Source: Perca fluviatilis
Taxonomy: Eukaryota; Chordata; Actinopteri; Perciformes; Percidae
Length of the DNA: 64,000 nt
Direction: 5' to 3'
Assembly (NCBI RefSeq): GCF_010015445.1
Contig: NC_053116.1
Span: 2,950,068-3,014,067 of the forward strand
Under the pieces are notes generated by a model. It did no database searches. It saw only the letters and a list, made by a program, of their open reading frames with translations, and was not told the origin of the DNA. Made by a program: the position numbers and the translations under genes. Shown here in pieces: positions 22,561 through 31,619 of this stretch. The number at the start of each line of letters is the position of its first letter. Position 1 is the stretch's first letter.

Positions 22561-23011
22561 GGACGCGACATATATCAGTTAAAGCTTGTTGCATTTCGTA
22601 CACAAGCATCCTTATCAGTCTGGGGAGAGGGAATTTGCTGCCATCCTGGCAGAGGTGCCTGGGGTTCCACTTTTGGCCAGGGGCAAGTGATGGGAGAAGG
22701 AAGGGGGGCAAACTTGGTTCCAGCATCCACCAGCTGCCTCATCCTGCCACTGAACTCCAACATGGGGATGGGGGAAGGAGGGGAAAGGGTGAGTGGAGAG
22801 TGTTGGACGGTTGAAGAGGGGGGTTTGAGATTTCTCGTATCTCCCATGGTCAAATCTCTGCACAGGTGGGGGCTGTGGTAGATCACTGCCGTGCTTTGTT
22901 ATCTCTTCCTCTTGTTTAGATTCCTCTTGTCTTGTGTCCTTGACTGAGGGAGCAGATGTGTGGCGCAGAAAGTAAAGTAGGTTAGAGGTGAACAGCTTTA
23001 CTCCTGGCTTG
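22561..23011 (-). pseudogene. L2 upstream (ORF1-like) region
   Basis: Open frames on the minus strand are rich in Pro, Ser and His (for example PLFNRPTLSTHPFPSFPHP) and contain no recognised domain. Position just 5' of the endonuclease fits an L2 first ORF or 5' leader. Part is open in several frames because of low complexity. Confidence 0.4.
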
Positions 23012-23015
23012 TTAA

Positions 23016-23229
23016 CTCTTGTATTGTCCTTCGTGTCACGGGAACTTGTTTAGTTTATTCACTTTTTGTATTAGCCTCGCGGCCTCGTCCTTCGGGTCCC
23101 GGGGACCCTGGCTTATTGTGATTCTATGCATTTTCTACTAGCCTGGCGGCCTCTGTCCTTCGGGTCCCAGGGACCCTCACTTATTCTATGTTATTCCATG
23201 TCACACACTTGCCTCGTCCTTCGGGTCCC
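23016..23229 (-). mobile_element. piggyBac-like MITE end
   Basis: Starts after TTAA (23012-23015) with CTCTTGTATTGTCCTTCG and carries three imperfect copies of CCTTCGGGTCCC(A/G)GGGACCC. It is the reverse complement of the end at about 30080-30289. The other end is missing. Confidence 0.65.
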
Positions 23230-23302
23230 ATTGGCAGCTCAGAAATGTATTTTGGCCCTTAACCGTTTAGTGATTTATAAACCACCAAAAGTATTTTGAA
23301 AT
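23230..23302 (-). repeat. L2 fragment duplicated from the 16.7-kb region
   Basis: About 73 bp match 16740-16812 almost exactly (GTATTTTGGCCCTTAACCGT and neighbours) in the same orientation. Confidence 0.75.
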
Positions 23303-24101
23303 AAATCAACATTTGGTAGGAATATCACATTTTATGGACTAATAACTTCATGTGACAAGATGTTGGTAATGGTGAATTTGACATGCCAAAGGTCCCCTGT
23401 TGGAAACAGGGCGGAAACACGTTTCTTTGTTCGTGTTTGCTCCACACAATCAATCTCTGCTGACCTGCAATCTCAGTAACCTGGATAATAATGGCCAGTT
23501 AACAGAGATCTCTCCCGCTGGAGAATCAAAGCCAGGCCTTCCGAAATGTATGTAGTGTGAGTTTACTCACCTAACATGCAAAATGTACCCGATTGGAAAA
23601 CATTTGTCGTAAAGTTTTAACTCTAAGTTATGAAGTCAAACGGTTCAGTCAAATCATCAGTCACTGTAAAGCTTTATTTGACAGCATGAACATGCTCAAT
23701 GCTGCTGTGCAACTTTTGTCTTTCTTGGTGAATAATCAGCTGGTAGAAAGCTATCCCGGTCGGTGAATCGAAGTCTGCAAAGAGCAGAGAACTTGACAAT
23801 CTCCCACCCTCCACTGCGCCTTTAAACGCATTGGTCGTGTTCGGGAGTTCCTTAAAGTGCTCCTTCCATCGCTTGACAATATTCCCGGTCAAGGTCAGGA
23901 GTTCTTCTGCCCTGCTGAACACAGCCTGAGTCAAGGCCTGCTTTGCCCTCATGAGTCGTCCAACGGTTTGCCAGAACTTCCTTGAGGCCAACCGAAATTC
24001 CTCCTTCATAGCCTCCAGCAGAAATCAACATGTGGTAGGAATATCACATTTTATGGACTAATAACTTCATGTAACAAGATGTTGGTAATGGTGAATTTGG
24101 G
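23303..24101. repeat. Two ~78-bp direct repeats flanking a 643-bp segment
   Basis: The block AAATCAACAT..GGTAGGAATATCACATTTTA..GTGAATTTG at 23303-23380 recurs at 24024-24101 with three or so differences. Between them lies the tRNA-Val/RTE composite. Confidence 0.85.
23381..24023 (+). repeat. Composite repeat (tRNA-Val 3' half, spacer, RTE fragment), copy 1
   Basis: 23391-23416 is the 3' half of a tRNA-Val-like sequence (T-arm and acceptor strand ending GGCGGAAAC). A ~250-bp spacer follows and then an antisense RTE piece (23674-24020) with LASRKFWQTVGRL and IVKRWKEHFKEL. It then joins a non-RTE tail, SSLLFADFDSPTG. The same arrangement appears at 28637-29182 with the full tRNA-like head, so the chimera was duplicated as a unit. 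Confidence 0.7.
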
Positions 24102-24440
24102 CAAATAACATTTGTGGCTGTCACACTTGCCTTGTTTATGCGAATGGTCATGTGATATGCGTTGTCAGACATTTTTAATATGGGCCGAGATCATTTCTGA
24201 TATGGAGTTTAAGCGCTTATGTGGATGGACGAAGATGATTTTTGTTTAAAAACCCCGGTCAAAATCTAAACCCCCACTGCGTGGACTTAAGCCTTAGCAA
24301 ACAACCAGCAACTGGTAGATTGATCTAGTGTATATTTTGAATGGGTAACATTAAATACTACAGCATGTCTGGAATGGGGTTTAATTGCTATGCCAAACAG
24401 AATATTAAATTGTTAAGATTAATAGGTGAAACATTTTGTT
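24102..24440. other. Unrecognised sequence
   Basis: No gene or repeat family recognised; a GTGGACTTAAGCC-type end near 24280 may be a decayed MITE. Confidence 0.35.
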
Positions 24441-24447
24441 CTGCTAT

Positions 24448-24476
24448 CTATCTATCCATCTATCTATCTATATCTG

Positions 24477-24521
<45 letters not shown>

Positions 24522-24528
24522 ATCTATG

Positions 24529-24559
<31 letters not shown>

Positions 24560-24560
24560 G

Positions 24561-24599
<39 letters not shown>

Positions 24600-24606
24600 A
24601 TCTATG

Positions 24607-24641
<35 letters not shown>

Positions 24642-24720
24642 ATCTATGTCTATCTATCGATCTGTCTATTTATTTATCTATCTATCTATCTGTCTATTTA
24701 TCTATCTATCTATCTATCTA
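24448..24720. repeat. (TATC)n microsatellite, ~270 bp
   Basis: Interrupted TATC array with occasional TATATC, TGTC and TTTA variants. It is open in three frames only because of the repeat. Confidence 0.97.
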
Positions 24721-24793
24721 TGATAATAGTATAATTATATTCATGAATAAAATCATACAAATTATTATATCCATTGTGTTTTTCTGTGCACAG

Positions 24794-26723
24794 GATCCAA
24801 CTTCTTTCCAGGAAAGATTACGGTGTCTTTAGGGAAGGCTCCATCAGGTAAATACCTGACACACAATAAATGTTACCATTACAGTCATCTCGTGGCGATG
24901 GAGAGGGGGATGCTTCATTCAAGGATTTGGCATTTTAAATTGCTATATTCAATAGGCACAACAAACCACATCTTTGATTGTGTGCTTACTATATATTGAT
25001 ATTGTTTCTGTGCTTTACCTGTTTTCTTAAAAGCATTGTTTTTTTCATGACAAATAAATAGTGATTCATAATTTAAGGAAATGTGGTGTTTTCAGTCTGT
25101 ATTCACAGTTTGTTAGAGAGAAAACATATAAAGACACATTGTGAAGAATAAACTAACTTGACTGTGTGAGGAAAATGACTCTGAATTGTTTTTTGTTTTT
25201 ACAGCACACAGGACGGAGCCAACAGCGACGGTTTCCAGACCTGCCGAGCCTGATGACTCCTCTGGGATTGTTGCTTCTGTGAAAGGTTATTATTTGTTGC
25301 TTCTTACTTTAAACCATCATGAATGAATGCCCTGAATGTTTTTGTGACCAAAATCTTCTTACAGCCAGGCTGAAGGCCCCGCTGCCAGCCCCTTCTACCT
25401 CCTCAGCTCAGATGATATGTGGACTTCAGCATGTGGAGCCAGGCTGTCGTCATGTTGTGTTAAATTGTGACAAGCACAGGGTACAGCCCAACATCCCAGC
25501 TGCTGTAGCTATGGAGACCGAGGATCACTGCCCTGCTACTGTGGTGGCCACAGACTCTAAGCTAATCCAGGTTACAGTTTTTCTCAATCTCTTTGGCACA
25601 TTTACTGAACCAAATTTACAATTGTCAAAACTCTAAGTACAACTCTCACACCACATGGCACGTTCAGCATTCCAATAATCTATGTGACCTATAAAAGGTG
25701 ATTACTCAATCAAAATAATGAACTCCTGTTTCAAATGTAAATAAATCCATCAATGAATAACTAAGTGGCATCAAAACAATCATTATTAATTATTGCTTGG
25801 ACCAACACAGTCAAAATGCAAGACATCCTGTCTAATGACAGTGTAATCTGAAAGTGTGATAGTTGCCCACTATGAAATATTGTCCGAAGTCTAACATTTT
25901 ATATTGAGGCAGCTGAATACTATTAATGTCAACAAAAACATTTTCAACAAAACATGTATCTTGTCATTGTGTGTAAATACCAGCCATAGGAAATATACAT
26001 AAAGAAAGCTTGTACACAAAAAAAAAAAAGATATACAAAAGCAAAACTATTAGGAACTGCTGTACAGTGCAGGTAAAAAGAAAAGAGGCTGTACTCTCCA
26101 CCCAGCCTGTCATGCTCAGGCCATGGTTGATTAAAGTGTAATTGTTGCCCTTATCTCATTTGATATTTCACTGGGCCGTCGCCTTTCCACACACTCTAAT
26201 GCCCTTTCCTCACCCCCTCAGCACCCCACACTCTAATGCCCTTTCTTCTTACACAGGGAGGCTGTTGCCCCAGTCTGTCTCCTGCATGCTCCATATTCTG
26301 CTCAGTCTGACACTTGCAGTGTAAATGTGTTTAAAATTGTGAGGAAATTGAATTGTTCCTCATTTAGCTTACAACTTTTAAAAAAATGTCACATATCTAT
26401 TATGTATCTTATGTGTGACAGGTTATTGTGATTGTTGGTTGCTCTATTTAGCATGTAGGGATTTACACAGTGAACATGTGTATAATTGCATTTGAGAGCA
26501 ATATGACCCAATAGCAAATTAATGCAAACTATTTTGATCTGTAGGCTTAGACTGACTAAATCACTATATGTGATGCTGTATTGCAGGAGACCAGTGAAGA
26601 TCCAGTTGGAGTGGTGCTGATCACACAGCTGGAGTGGTCTTTCAGCAGGGCTCTGAAGCAGTTTCCCGGTCCCAGCGGTCCCAGCACACAGCTGCTACCA
26701 GAGGCAGTCTTTCATGGATACAG
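24794..26723 (+). CDS. Possible spliced gene, four candidate internal exons, product unknown
   Basis: Four blocks have acceptor and donor sites and fit together in one frame. Exon 24794-24847 (after CACAG, before GTAAAT) ends in phase 1. Exon 25205-25285 (after TTTACAG, before GTTATT) also ends in phase 1. Exon 25365-25570 (after CTTACAG) ends in phase 0. Exon 26587-26723 (after TTGCAG, before GTCATT) ends in phase 2. Joined, they give about 159 codons with no stop; the residues include PGKITVSLGKAPSG, CRHVVLNCDKHRVQPNIPA and GVVLITQLEWSFSRALKQF. No known domain is recognised. The first exon and start codon are not visible; a large TATC array lies just upstream. The donors of exons 2 and 4 are weak. 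It could be a host gene or an old transposon gene. Confidence 0.4.
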
Positions 26724-27091
26724 GTCATTCAAATTACCTACCTACCATCCTCCTACAGACCAGTTAATGGTCAGGCTTAATAGGCCTAATAGGCTTAATA
26801 AGGTTGAATTAGTAATCAGTTACTCTATGCAAAATGTCAAGACTATGGGGGAATATAATATATAATAAATGTATTAAATGTAACAAATTGAACTGTTTTT
26901 TTAACTGAATTTATTTCAAACAACTCTTCACACAATCCACAAACAATTTTTGATGCATGTTTTGTCCGAGTTTGGTAAGAAACTATATAATAAATATATG
27001 CTTGTGCCATTCTCAACCTGTTGCTCCGCACTAGGAGGAGTCTCTGAGCCGGTCTACAGTGTAGCGGATTGGGTCAGACATCCTGGTTCAA

Positions 27092-27109
27092 TAACAACAA
27101 CAACAACAA

Positions 27110-27144
<35 letters not shown>

Positions 27145-27170
27145 AGCAGCAGCAGCAGCAGCAGCCGCAT
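27092..27170. repeat. Compound triplet repeat (CAA)n(CAT)n(CAG)n
   Basis: A pure triplet array is open in all three forward frames as poly-Thr/Ser, poly-Asn/Ile/Gln or poly-Gln/His/Ala. In the last frame it runs on into EKDDQELFSLQSAEVVD and a stop, which looks protein-like. Confidence 0.9.
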
Positions 27171-27229
27171 CAGCAGCTGCAGCAGAAAAAGATGACCAGG
27201 AACTGTTTAGCCTACAGTCAGCTGAAGTC

Positions 27230-27545
27230 GTAGATTGAGTCAGAGGAGATGACGAACAGGAAGTCAGCAGTGCAGCTTCCAACAGGTCGTCTGTGCAGGT
27301 TCTTTCATCAACCCCTAAAGCAGGGCCCTGACAGCCCTCACGTACATGACAGCTTCCCCGGGGTACCAGGGAAATACATCTACTGCCCCTCCAGAGTGTT
27401 CTCCCCCTACAAGGCACAGGGCATGGGGAAGGAGATGACCTGGGGGGAGTTCAAACTGTCAACCTCACATAGTCTCTCAGCACCTTTACATGCACTCTAG
27501 TGTTCCCTCTACGTGTGTAAATGTGTAATATTTTAATAATAAATT
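27230..27545 (+). CDS. Candidate terminal exon with poly(A) signal
   Basis: A frame ending at 27500 reads GRLCRFFHQPLKQGPDSPH, then VPGKYIYCPSRVFSPYK and a stop. AATAATAAAT near 27534-27544 could be the poly(A) signal. It lies about 500 bp after the last candidate exon of 24794-26723 on the same strand, and may be its 3' end. No domain was recognised and the acceptor is not certain. Confidence 0.3.
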
Positions 27546-27925
27546 ATTCCGTAAATGTATACCCATATTTAGTTGTTAATTTGTTTTATATATAACATTT
27601 GAATTATATAAATAAGCAATGTGTCAATGTCAGTTTTTATTTTGTGTTTAAGAATATGGTTGTTCTTTATGAAATATCGTGGGAGCATTACTATGACTGT
27701 CATTTGATTGAGGAAGTAAAAGTGATAGAAAATGAAATAAAATTATACGTATAAATATATACATTGCTTTGGAATTTTGTATCATTATATGGTAGTATAC
27801 TATTAAGTTCAATTCAACTTTTACCACTAGCAGCATGTAAAAGTATTATTGTCATGACCTTAAAATCACAAGGTCTTATATTGTTTCCACATCATTTTTC
27901 AGAAACATATTGAATTAAATTTAAC
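27546..27925. other. Unrecognised AT-rich sequence
   Basis: Nothing recognised. Confidence 0.5.
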
Positions 27926-27929
27926 AGTT

Positions 27930-28128
27930 ACATTACATGTCATTTAGCTGACGCTTTTATCCAAAGCAACTTACAATTGCTACATATGTCAGAGGTCGCA
28001 CGCCTCTGGAGCAACTAGGGGTTAAGTGTCTTGCTCAGGGACACATTGGTTGATGTATCGCAGTGGGAATCAAACCCAGGTCTACCACACAAAAGGCATG
28101 CGTCATATCCACTGCGCCATCACCACCC
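27930..28128 (-). mobile_element. tRNA-derived SINE, V-SINE-like
   Basis: On the minus strand the head GGTGGTGATGGCGCAGTGGA contains the A box and GGTTTGATTCCC the B box of an RNA polymerase III promoter. The centre GAGCAAGACACTTAACCCC is the conserved core of V-SINEs. The tail TTGCTTTGGATAAAAGCGTC then TAAATGACATGTAATGT is the LINE-like 3' end shared with fish L2 elements. It looks full length. Confidence 0.85.
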
Positions 28129-28199
28129 CTAAAGTTAAAAACTTTATATATAATTGTTTTGTGTAATACAGACATGCTGTAGCATAATATTCTGAACTG

Positions 28200-28325
28200 A
28201 ATACAGGACAATTTTTTGGGGTAAGGGGGGATTCGAACCCTGTTCTTTTGGAGAGGCTTCCGGTCAGGAAAACATTGGTTTTTTTTCTTTCCCTTTTTTA
28301 CGAGAAAGTCTTCTACACCTATACG
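28200..28325. other. Sequence between tRNA-like halves
   Basis: Contains GGGATTCGAACCCTG near 28230, a T-arm-like motif in reverse orientation, and a T-rich run. It separates this motif from the tRNA-Asp-like half at 28328-28377. Confidence 0.4.
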
Positions 28326-28327
28326 CG

Positions 28328-28377
28328 ACTGGCCTCCGCGTGACAGGCGGAGATACTGTCCACTATACTAACGAGGA
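28328..28377 (-). pseudogene. tRNA-Asp(GTC)-like 5' half
   Basis: Minus strand reads TCCTCGTTAGTATAGTGGAC followed by a CCGCCTGTCACGCGG anticodon arm with GTC anticodon, which is the D-arm and anticodon arm of tRNA-Asp. The T-arm does not follow directly; a GGTTCGAATCCC motif appears only about 90 bp further on, and the acceptor stem does not close. It is a broken or chimeric tRNA copy. Confidence 0.6.
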
Positions 28378-28636
28378 CTGGTGAAGCTCTAATTTTGGCA
28401 CGTCATTCGCTAGGTGGCGCTCTTCCAGCATTTACAGTGAAAACATGTAAAAGCATTAACTTTAATTATACATTTATTTACTGTCACTCAAATACATGAC
28501 AAATCAGCTGTGACTGAATCCAGTTCAACATTTCTCAGAGTCAAAAATTAACATGTCTACCAACATTTTAAATGTTTGCAGTTAAATATGAATGGTGCAG
28601 CAACAGATGCAGGTCCAAAACTATACCTTTTCATCA

Positions 28637-28708
28637 GTTTCAGTAGCGTAGTGGTTATCACGTTCGCCTAACATGCGAAAGGTCCTCTGTTCAAAACAGG
28701 GCAGAAAC
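28637..28708 (+). tRNA. tRNA-Val(AAC)-like, probably inactive head of a composite repeat
   Basis: The 72-base sequence folds as a cloverleaf: GTTTCAG acceptor strand, GTAGTGGTTATCAC D-arm and a TTCGC-CTAACAT-GCGAA anticodon arm with anticodon AAC. The T-arm is TTCAAAA with a weakened stem. The acceptor has one A-A mismatch, and the T-arm has changes at normally invariant positions. It is joined without a break to the repeat body at 28709-29182, which also occurs at 23381-24023. It is more likely a retro-copy or SINE head than a working tRNA gene. Confidence 0.6.
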
Positions 28709-29182
28709 CTGTTTCTTTGTTCTTGTTTACTCCACACAATCAATCTCAGTAACCTGGATAATAATGGCCAATAAACAGAGAACTCTCCCACTGGGCAAAC
28801 AAAGCCAGGCCTTCCGAAATGTACGTAGTGCACTACTCATCACGTTCGCCTAGCATGCAAAATGTACCCGATAGGAAAACGTATGTCTTCAAGTTTTAAC
28901 TCTAAGTTATACGATCAAACGAAGCAGTCAAATCATCAGTCACTGTAGCGCTTTATTTGACAGCATGAACATGCTCAATGCTGCTGTGCAACTTTTGTCT
29001 TTCTTGGTGAATAATCAGCTGGTAGAAAGCTATCCCGGTCGGTGAATCGAAGTCTGCAAAGAGCTGAGAACTTGACAATCTCCCACCCTCCACTGCACCT
29101 TTAAACGCGTTGGTCGTGTTCGGGAGTTCCTTAAAGTGCTCCTTCCATCGCTTGACAATATTCCCAGTACAGGTCCTGAGTT
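28709..29182 (+). repeat. Composite repeat body with RTE fragment, copy 2
   Basis: Runs parallel to 23417-23920. It starts CTGTTTCTTTGTTCTTGTTT, includes the block GCCAGGCCTTCCGAAATGTA and ends in the antisense RTE piece (28990-29182). It is cut on the right by the piggyBac-like element. Confidence 0.75.
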
Positions 29183-30289
29183 CCGCAGCCCTGGCCTTCG
29201 GGTCTCGAGGACCCGTGCGTTATTCAATGGTATTTGGGGGACCCTGTCCTGGCTTGTAGTAGTAACACAGAAATGGTAAGGGAAAGGGGGAAAAGAAACA
29301 AACCTCATCCTCGTCCTACTAAACACTTTTATTATACACACACACACACACACACACATATACACTGTTCACATTTGTTTTCTTGTTTTTGTCATCTTTG
29401 CTTCTTCCTCTTCTTTTGGACCTTTGTACTCTTTGTACTCGGTTCAGCAGCCGGTTGTGACGCCGGCATGGCCCGTTGTGTGACTCTAAATTTGAAGCTG
29501 CATTGGGTTCTCACCCGTGCGGCACGCAATGTCCCCCAAGTGGAAGAGGTAGAAGACACAGAAGAAGAAGACACAGAAGAAGAAGAAGAAGAAGAAGAAG
29601 AAGAAGAAGAAGAAGAAGAAGAAGAAGAAGATGACCACAGCGACTCCGACTCCGACGACCAACGGTCATCCGGCGGTTGTGCTTCAGAGGAGGACCGAGA
29701 CAAAGACGACGGAGAAAACGACTGCCGCAATGCCGACAACCACGACCATGACGCAGGAGAAGACGACTATGACGACGCCGACAACCGAGACGAACGAGGA
29801 CAAGAACGAGGACAAGAACGAGGACAAGAACGAGGACAAGAACGAGGACGGCGGTTTGAGCTTCGTCTTTGACTTTACGCTGCACAAAAAAAAAAAAACA
29901 GCGACATCAACTTTCCACTGCAACAAGGGTCCCGGGGACCCGAGGGACACCGACTGCCATGAGGCCAGTAGCGAGAGACAAAAATGCATGCCATTGACTA
30001 GGCGAGGGTCCCGGAGACCCCAAGGGTCAGGTAGTTGCCACCGCGGTACATGACGTGGCAAAGCATTCAAATAGTAGACGAGGGTCCCGGGGACCCGAAG
30101 GACGAGGCAAGCGTGTGACATGGAATAACATAGAATAAGCGAGGGTCCCCGGGACCCAAAGGACAGAGGCTGCGAGGCTAGTAGAAAATGCATAGAATCA
30201 CAATAAGCCAGTGTCCCTGGGACCCGAAGGACGAGGCCGCAAGTTCCTGTGACACGCAAGTTCCCGTGACACAAAGGACAATACAAGGG
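29183..30289 (+). mobile_element. piggyBac-like element carrying an acidic ORF
   Basis: Its right part has five imperfect copies of the palindrome GGGTCCCGGGGACCC at 29932-30230, then TTCCCGTGACACAAAGGAC and the end AATACAAGGGTT at 30278-30289. The same end in reverse is at 23016-23229, next to a TTAA. The left terminus is not clear but GGGTCTCGAGGACCC at 29200 suggests it. The CCCTTGT-type terminus fits piggyBac. No DDD transposase core is seen. Confidence 0.55.
29468..29872 (+). CDS. Acidic low-complexity protein inside the piggyBac-like element
   Basis: From ATG at 29468 the frame reads MARCVTLNLKLHWVLTRAAR, a long Glu run (29570-29630 on GAA repeats), SDSDSDDQRSSGG, Asp-rich stretches, and several GQER units from a 12-bp tandem repeat at 29790-29850. 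It ends at TGA after FELRL. Acidic N-terminal regions are common in piggyBac transposases, but the catalytic part is absent. It may therefore be a truncated transposase N-terminus. The frame is also open upstream of this ATG to 29234. Confidence 0.35.
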   Translation: MARCVTLNLKLHWVLTRAARNVPQVEEVEDTEEEDTEEEEEEEEEEEEEEEEEEDDHSDSDSDDQRSSGGCASEEDRDKDDGENDCRNADNHDHDAGEDDYDDADNRDERGQERGQERGQERGQERGRRFELRL

Positions 30290-30414
30290 TTGAGGTAGCG
30301 GCTAAGACAAGAGCTATTATAGAAAAGGAAGCAATAAGTTACCAACTACTTATGTTCGACAGTACGTAGCTTGTTGACGTGGATGTTTTTGTTCTGTTAA
30401 GAAAAGGAGGGATG

Positions 30415-30590
30415 TCATGTATTGGATTAGAGAGGTCACATGTCTAATAAACAGGAAGTAACGTTAGAGTAATGTACGGGAATAGCCGGACGGCATGTGG
30501 CTGTAATAGGAGTGTTCAGACAATAAAAGGAGTAAACGAAGAAGCTCCATGTGGTGATTAAATTCGGAACACACTATCTAATTCAGTATT
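30415..30590 (+). mobile_element. Possible LTR of a retrotransposon
   Basis: A polypurine run AAAAGGAGGGA is followed by TGTCATGTATTGG, as at the start of a 3' LTR. An AATAAA signal lies within (30521-30527 region, CAATAAAAGG). The far edge is near GGAACACA at 30575 or ACACAACA at 30608. No internal gag or pol sequence is present upstream. It is at best a solo or truncated LTR. Confidence 0.35.
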
Positions 30591-31096
30591 AAGATAAGCA
30601 CACAACAAACGTCCCTAACGGCTATTAATGATCTGCTGTTAGTTTTCAGTCCGAGTAAATTAACAGTGGGGGGAATGCACTCAGAGCCTTTACTGCAGTA
30701 AAGTACTTCTACCACACTAACTACTAGCCTACATCTGGAGATAGAGGAAGGGGATGGAAGTAACTAAAGCTGTAAAGTAACTAAAGCTGTCAGACTAATG
30801 TAACGTTACAGGAGTAAGAAGTACGATATTAACCTGTGATATGTAGTGGAGTACAAGTAGCAAGGAGCAGAAGATGGAGATACTAGTACACTTCTTACGT
30901 TACTAATTGAGTAAATGTACTTAATTAAATCCCACAGCTAGCAATAGAATGCAAATTAATTACTTAAAAATCATACAATGTGATTTTCTGGATTTTTGTT
31001 TTAGATTCTGTCACTCACAGTTGAAGAGTACCTATAATTAAAAAATTACAGACTTCTACATGCTTTGTAAGTGGGAAAACCTGCAAAATCGGCAGT
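30591..31096. other. Unrecognised AT-rich sequence
   Basis: No gene or defined repeat recognised. GTAACTAAAGCT is repeated at 30760-30790 and again near 35390. Confidence 0.5.
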
Positions 31097-31099
31097 GTA

Positions 31100-31140
<41 letters not shown>
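31097..31140. repeat. (TA)n microsatellite
   Basis: About twenty TA units directly next to the hAT terminus at 31141. Confidence 0.95.
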
Positions 31141-31143
<3 letters not shown>

Positions 31144-31284
31144 GGCTGTCAAAAATAGCGCGTTAACGACGTTAATTAGTTGTTTGTTGTTAATTACGTC
31201 AATTTTTTAACACATTTCACGCATGCGCAGTGTGACAAATTATTCAAGTCAGGAAAGTCAGGAAAGTGGTTGGGAGCTAGAGGC

Positions 31285-31611
31285 GAGATGGAGCAAGGTG
31301 AGCAAAGTGGGCCTATTGACGGATTCAAATATAAATAGAATGATGATGGTACAGTTAACAAGTACAAGGTTATTTGCAAGATTTGTAACAAGGAGTTTCA
31401 ATTTCACCGGAGCTGTTCAAGCTTGAGGTACCATGTCAACGCCAAACATGCGTTTGCTGGGCCGTCAGGTTCAGCAAGTGGTTTGCGCCAGACCACGCTG
31501 AATGTTCACAGGCCATTAACAAAATCAACCTCAGATAATAGCAAAATGGATTGCAAAGGATTGTACACCCATTAGCATTGTAGAAGACTCAGGTTTCCTT
31601 GATGTTTTGCA
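31285..31611 (+). pseudogene. hAT transposase, BED finger and N-terminal region
   Basis: Reads KYKVICKICNKEFQFHRSCS and LRYHVNAKHAF, the C-x2-C..H-x4-H pattern of a BED zinc finger that binds transposon ends. A stop precedes it (an in-frame TAG after FKYK). About 100 bp later a one-base frame change leads into IAKDCTPISIVEDSGFLDVL, a typical hAT segment. The segment stops at the insertion site. Confidence 0.8.
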
Positions 31612-31619
31612 AGTGGCGT

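Larger units (their letters stand above)
16246..23011 (-). mobile_element. L2-type LINE, second subfamily, split by an RTE insertion
   Basis: Its 3' end is GCAAG repeats followed by GCAACTTTATTTGTATAGCA at 16246-16285, a typical fish L2 tail in reverse. Coding parts are the reverse transcriptase (about 17057-17955), interrupted by an RTE LINE at 17956-21062, then the rest of the RT linker, the endonuclease (about 21480-22560) and a Pro/Ser-rich upstream part to about 23011. It is a different subfamily from the L2 copies at 1-8620. Confidence 0.8.

Noticed and set aside
24341..24832. 163-codon frame full of SIYLSIYLSI
   Set aside because: Translation of a TATC microsatellite; open in all three frames because of the repeat.
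16012..25570. One gene joining the HP1-like hinge exon to the candidate exons at 24794-25570
   Set aside because: The phases are compatible, but the joined protein does not resemble an HP1 chromoshadow domain and 8.7 kb of LINE sequence lies between, so the link is not supported.
29684..30286. 200-codon minus-strand frame with repeated LRVPGTL
   Set aside because: It is produced by the repeated GGGTCCC palindromes of the piggyBac-like element and by the GAGGACAAGAAC repeat; no protein family fits.
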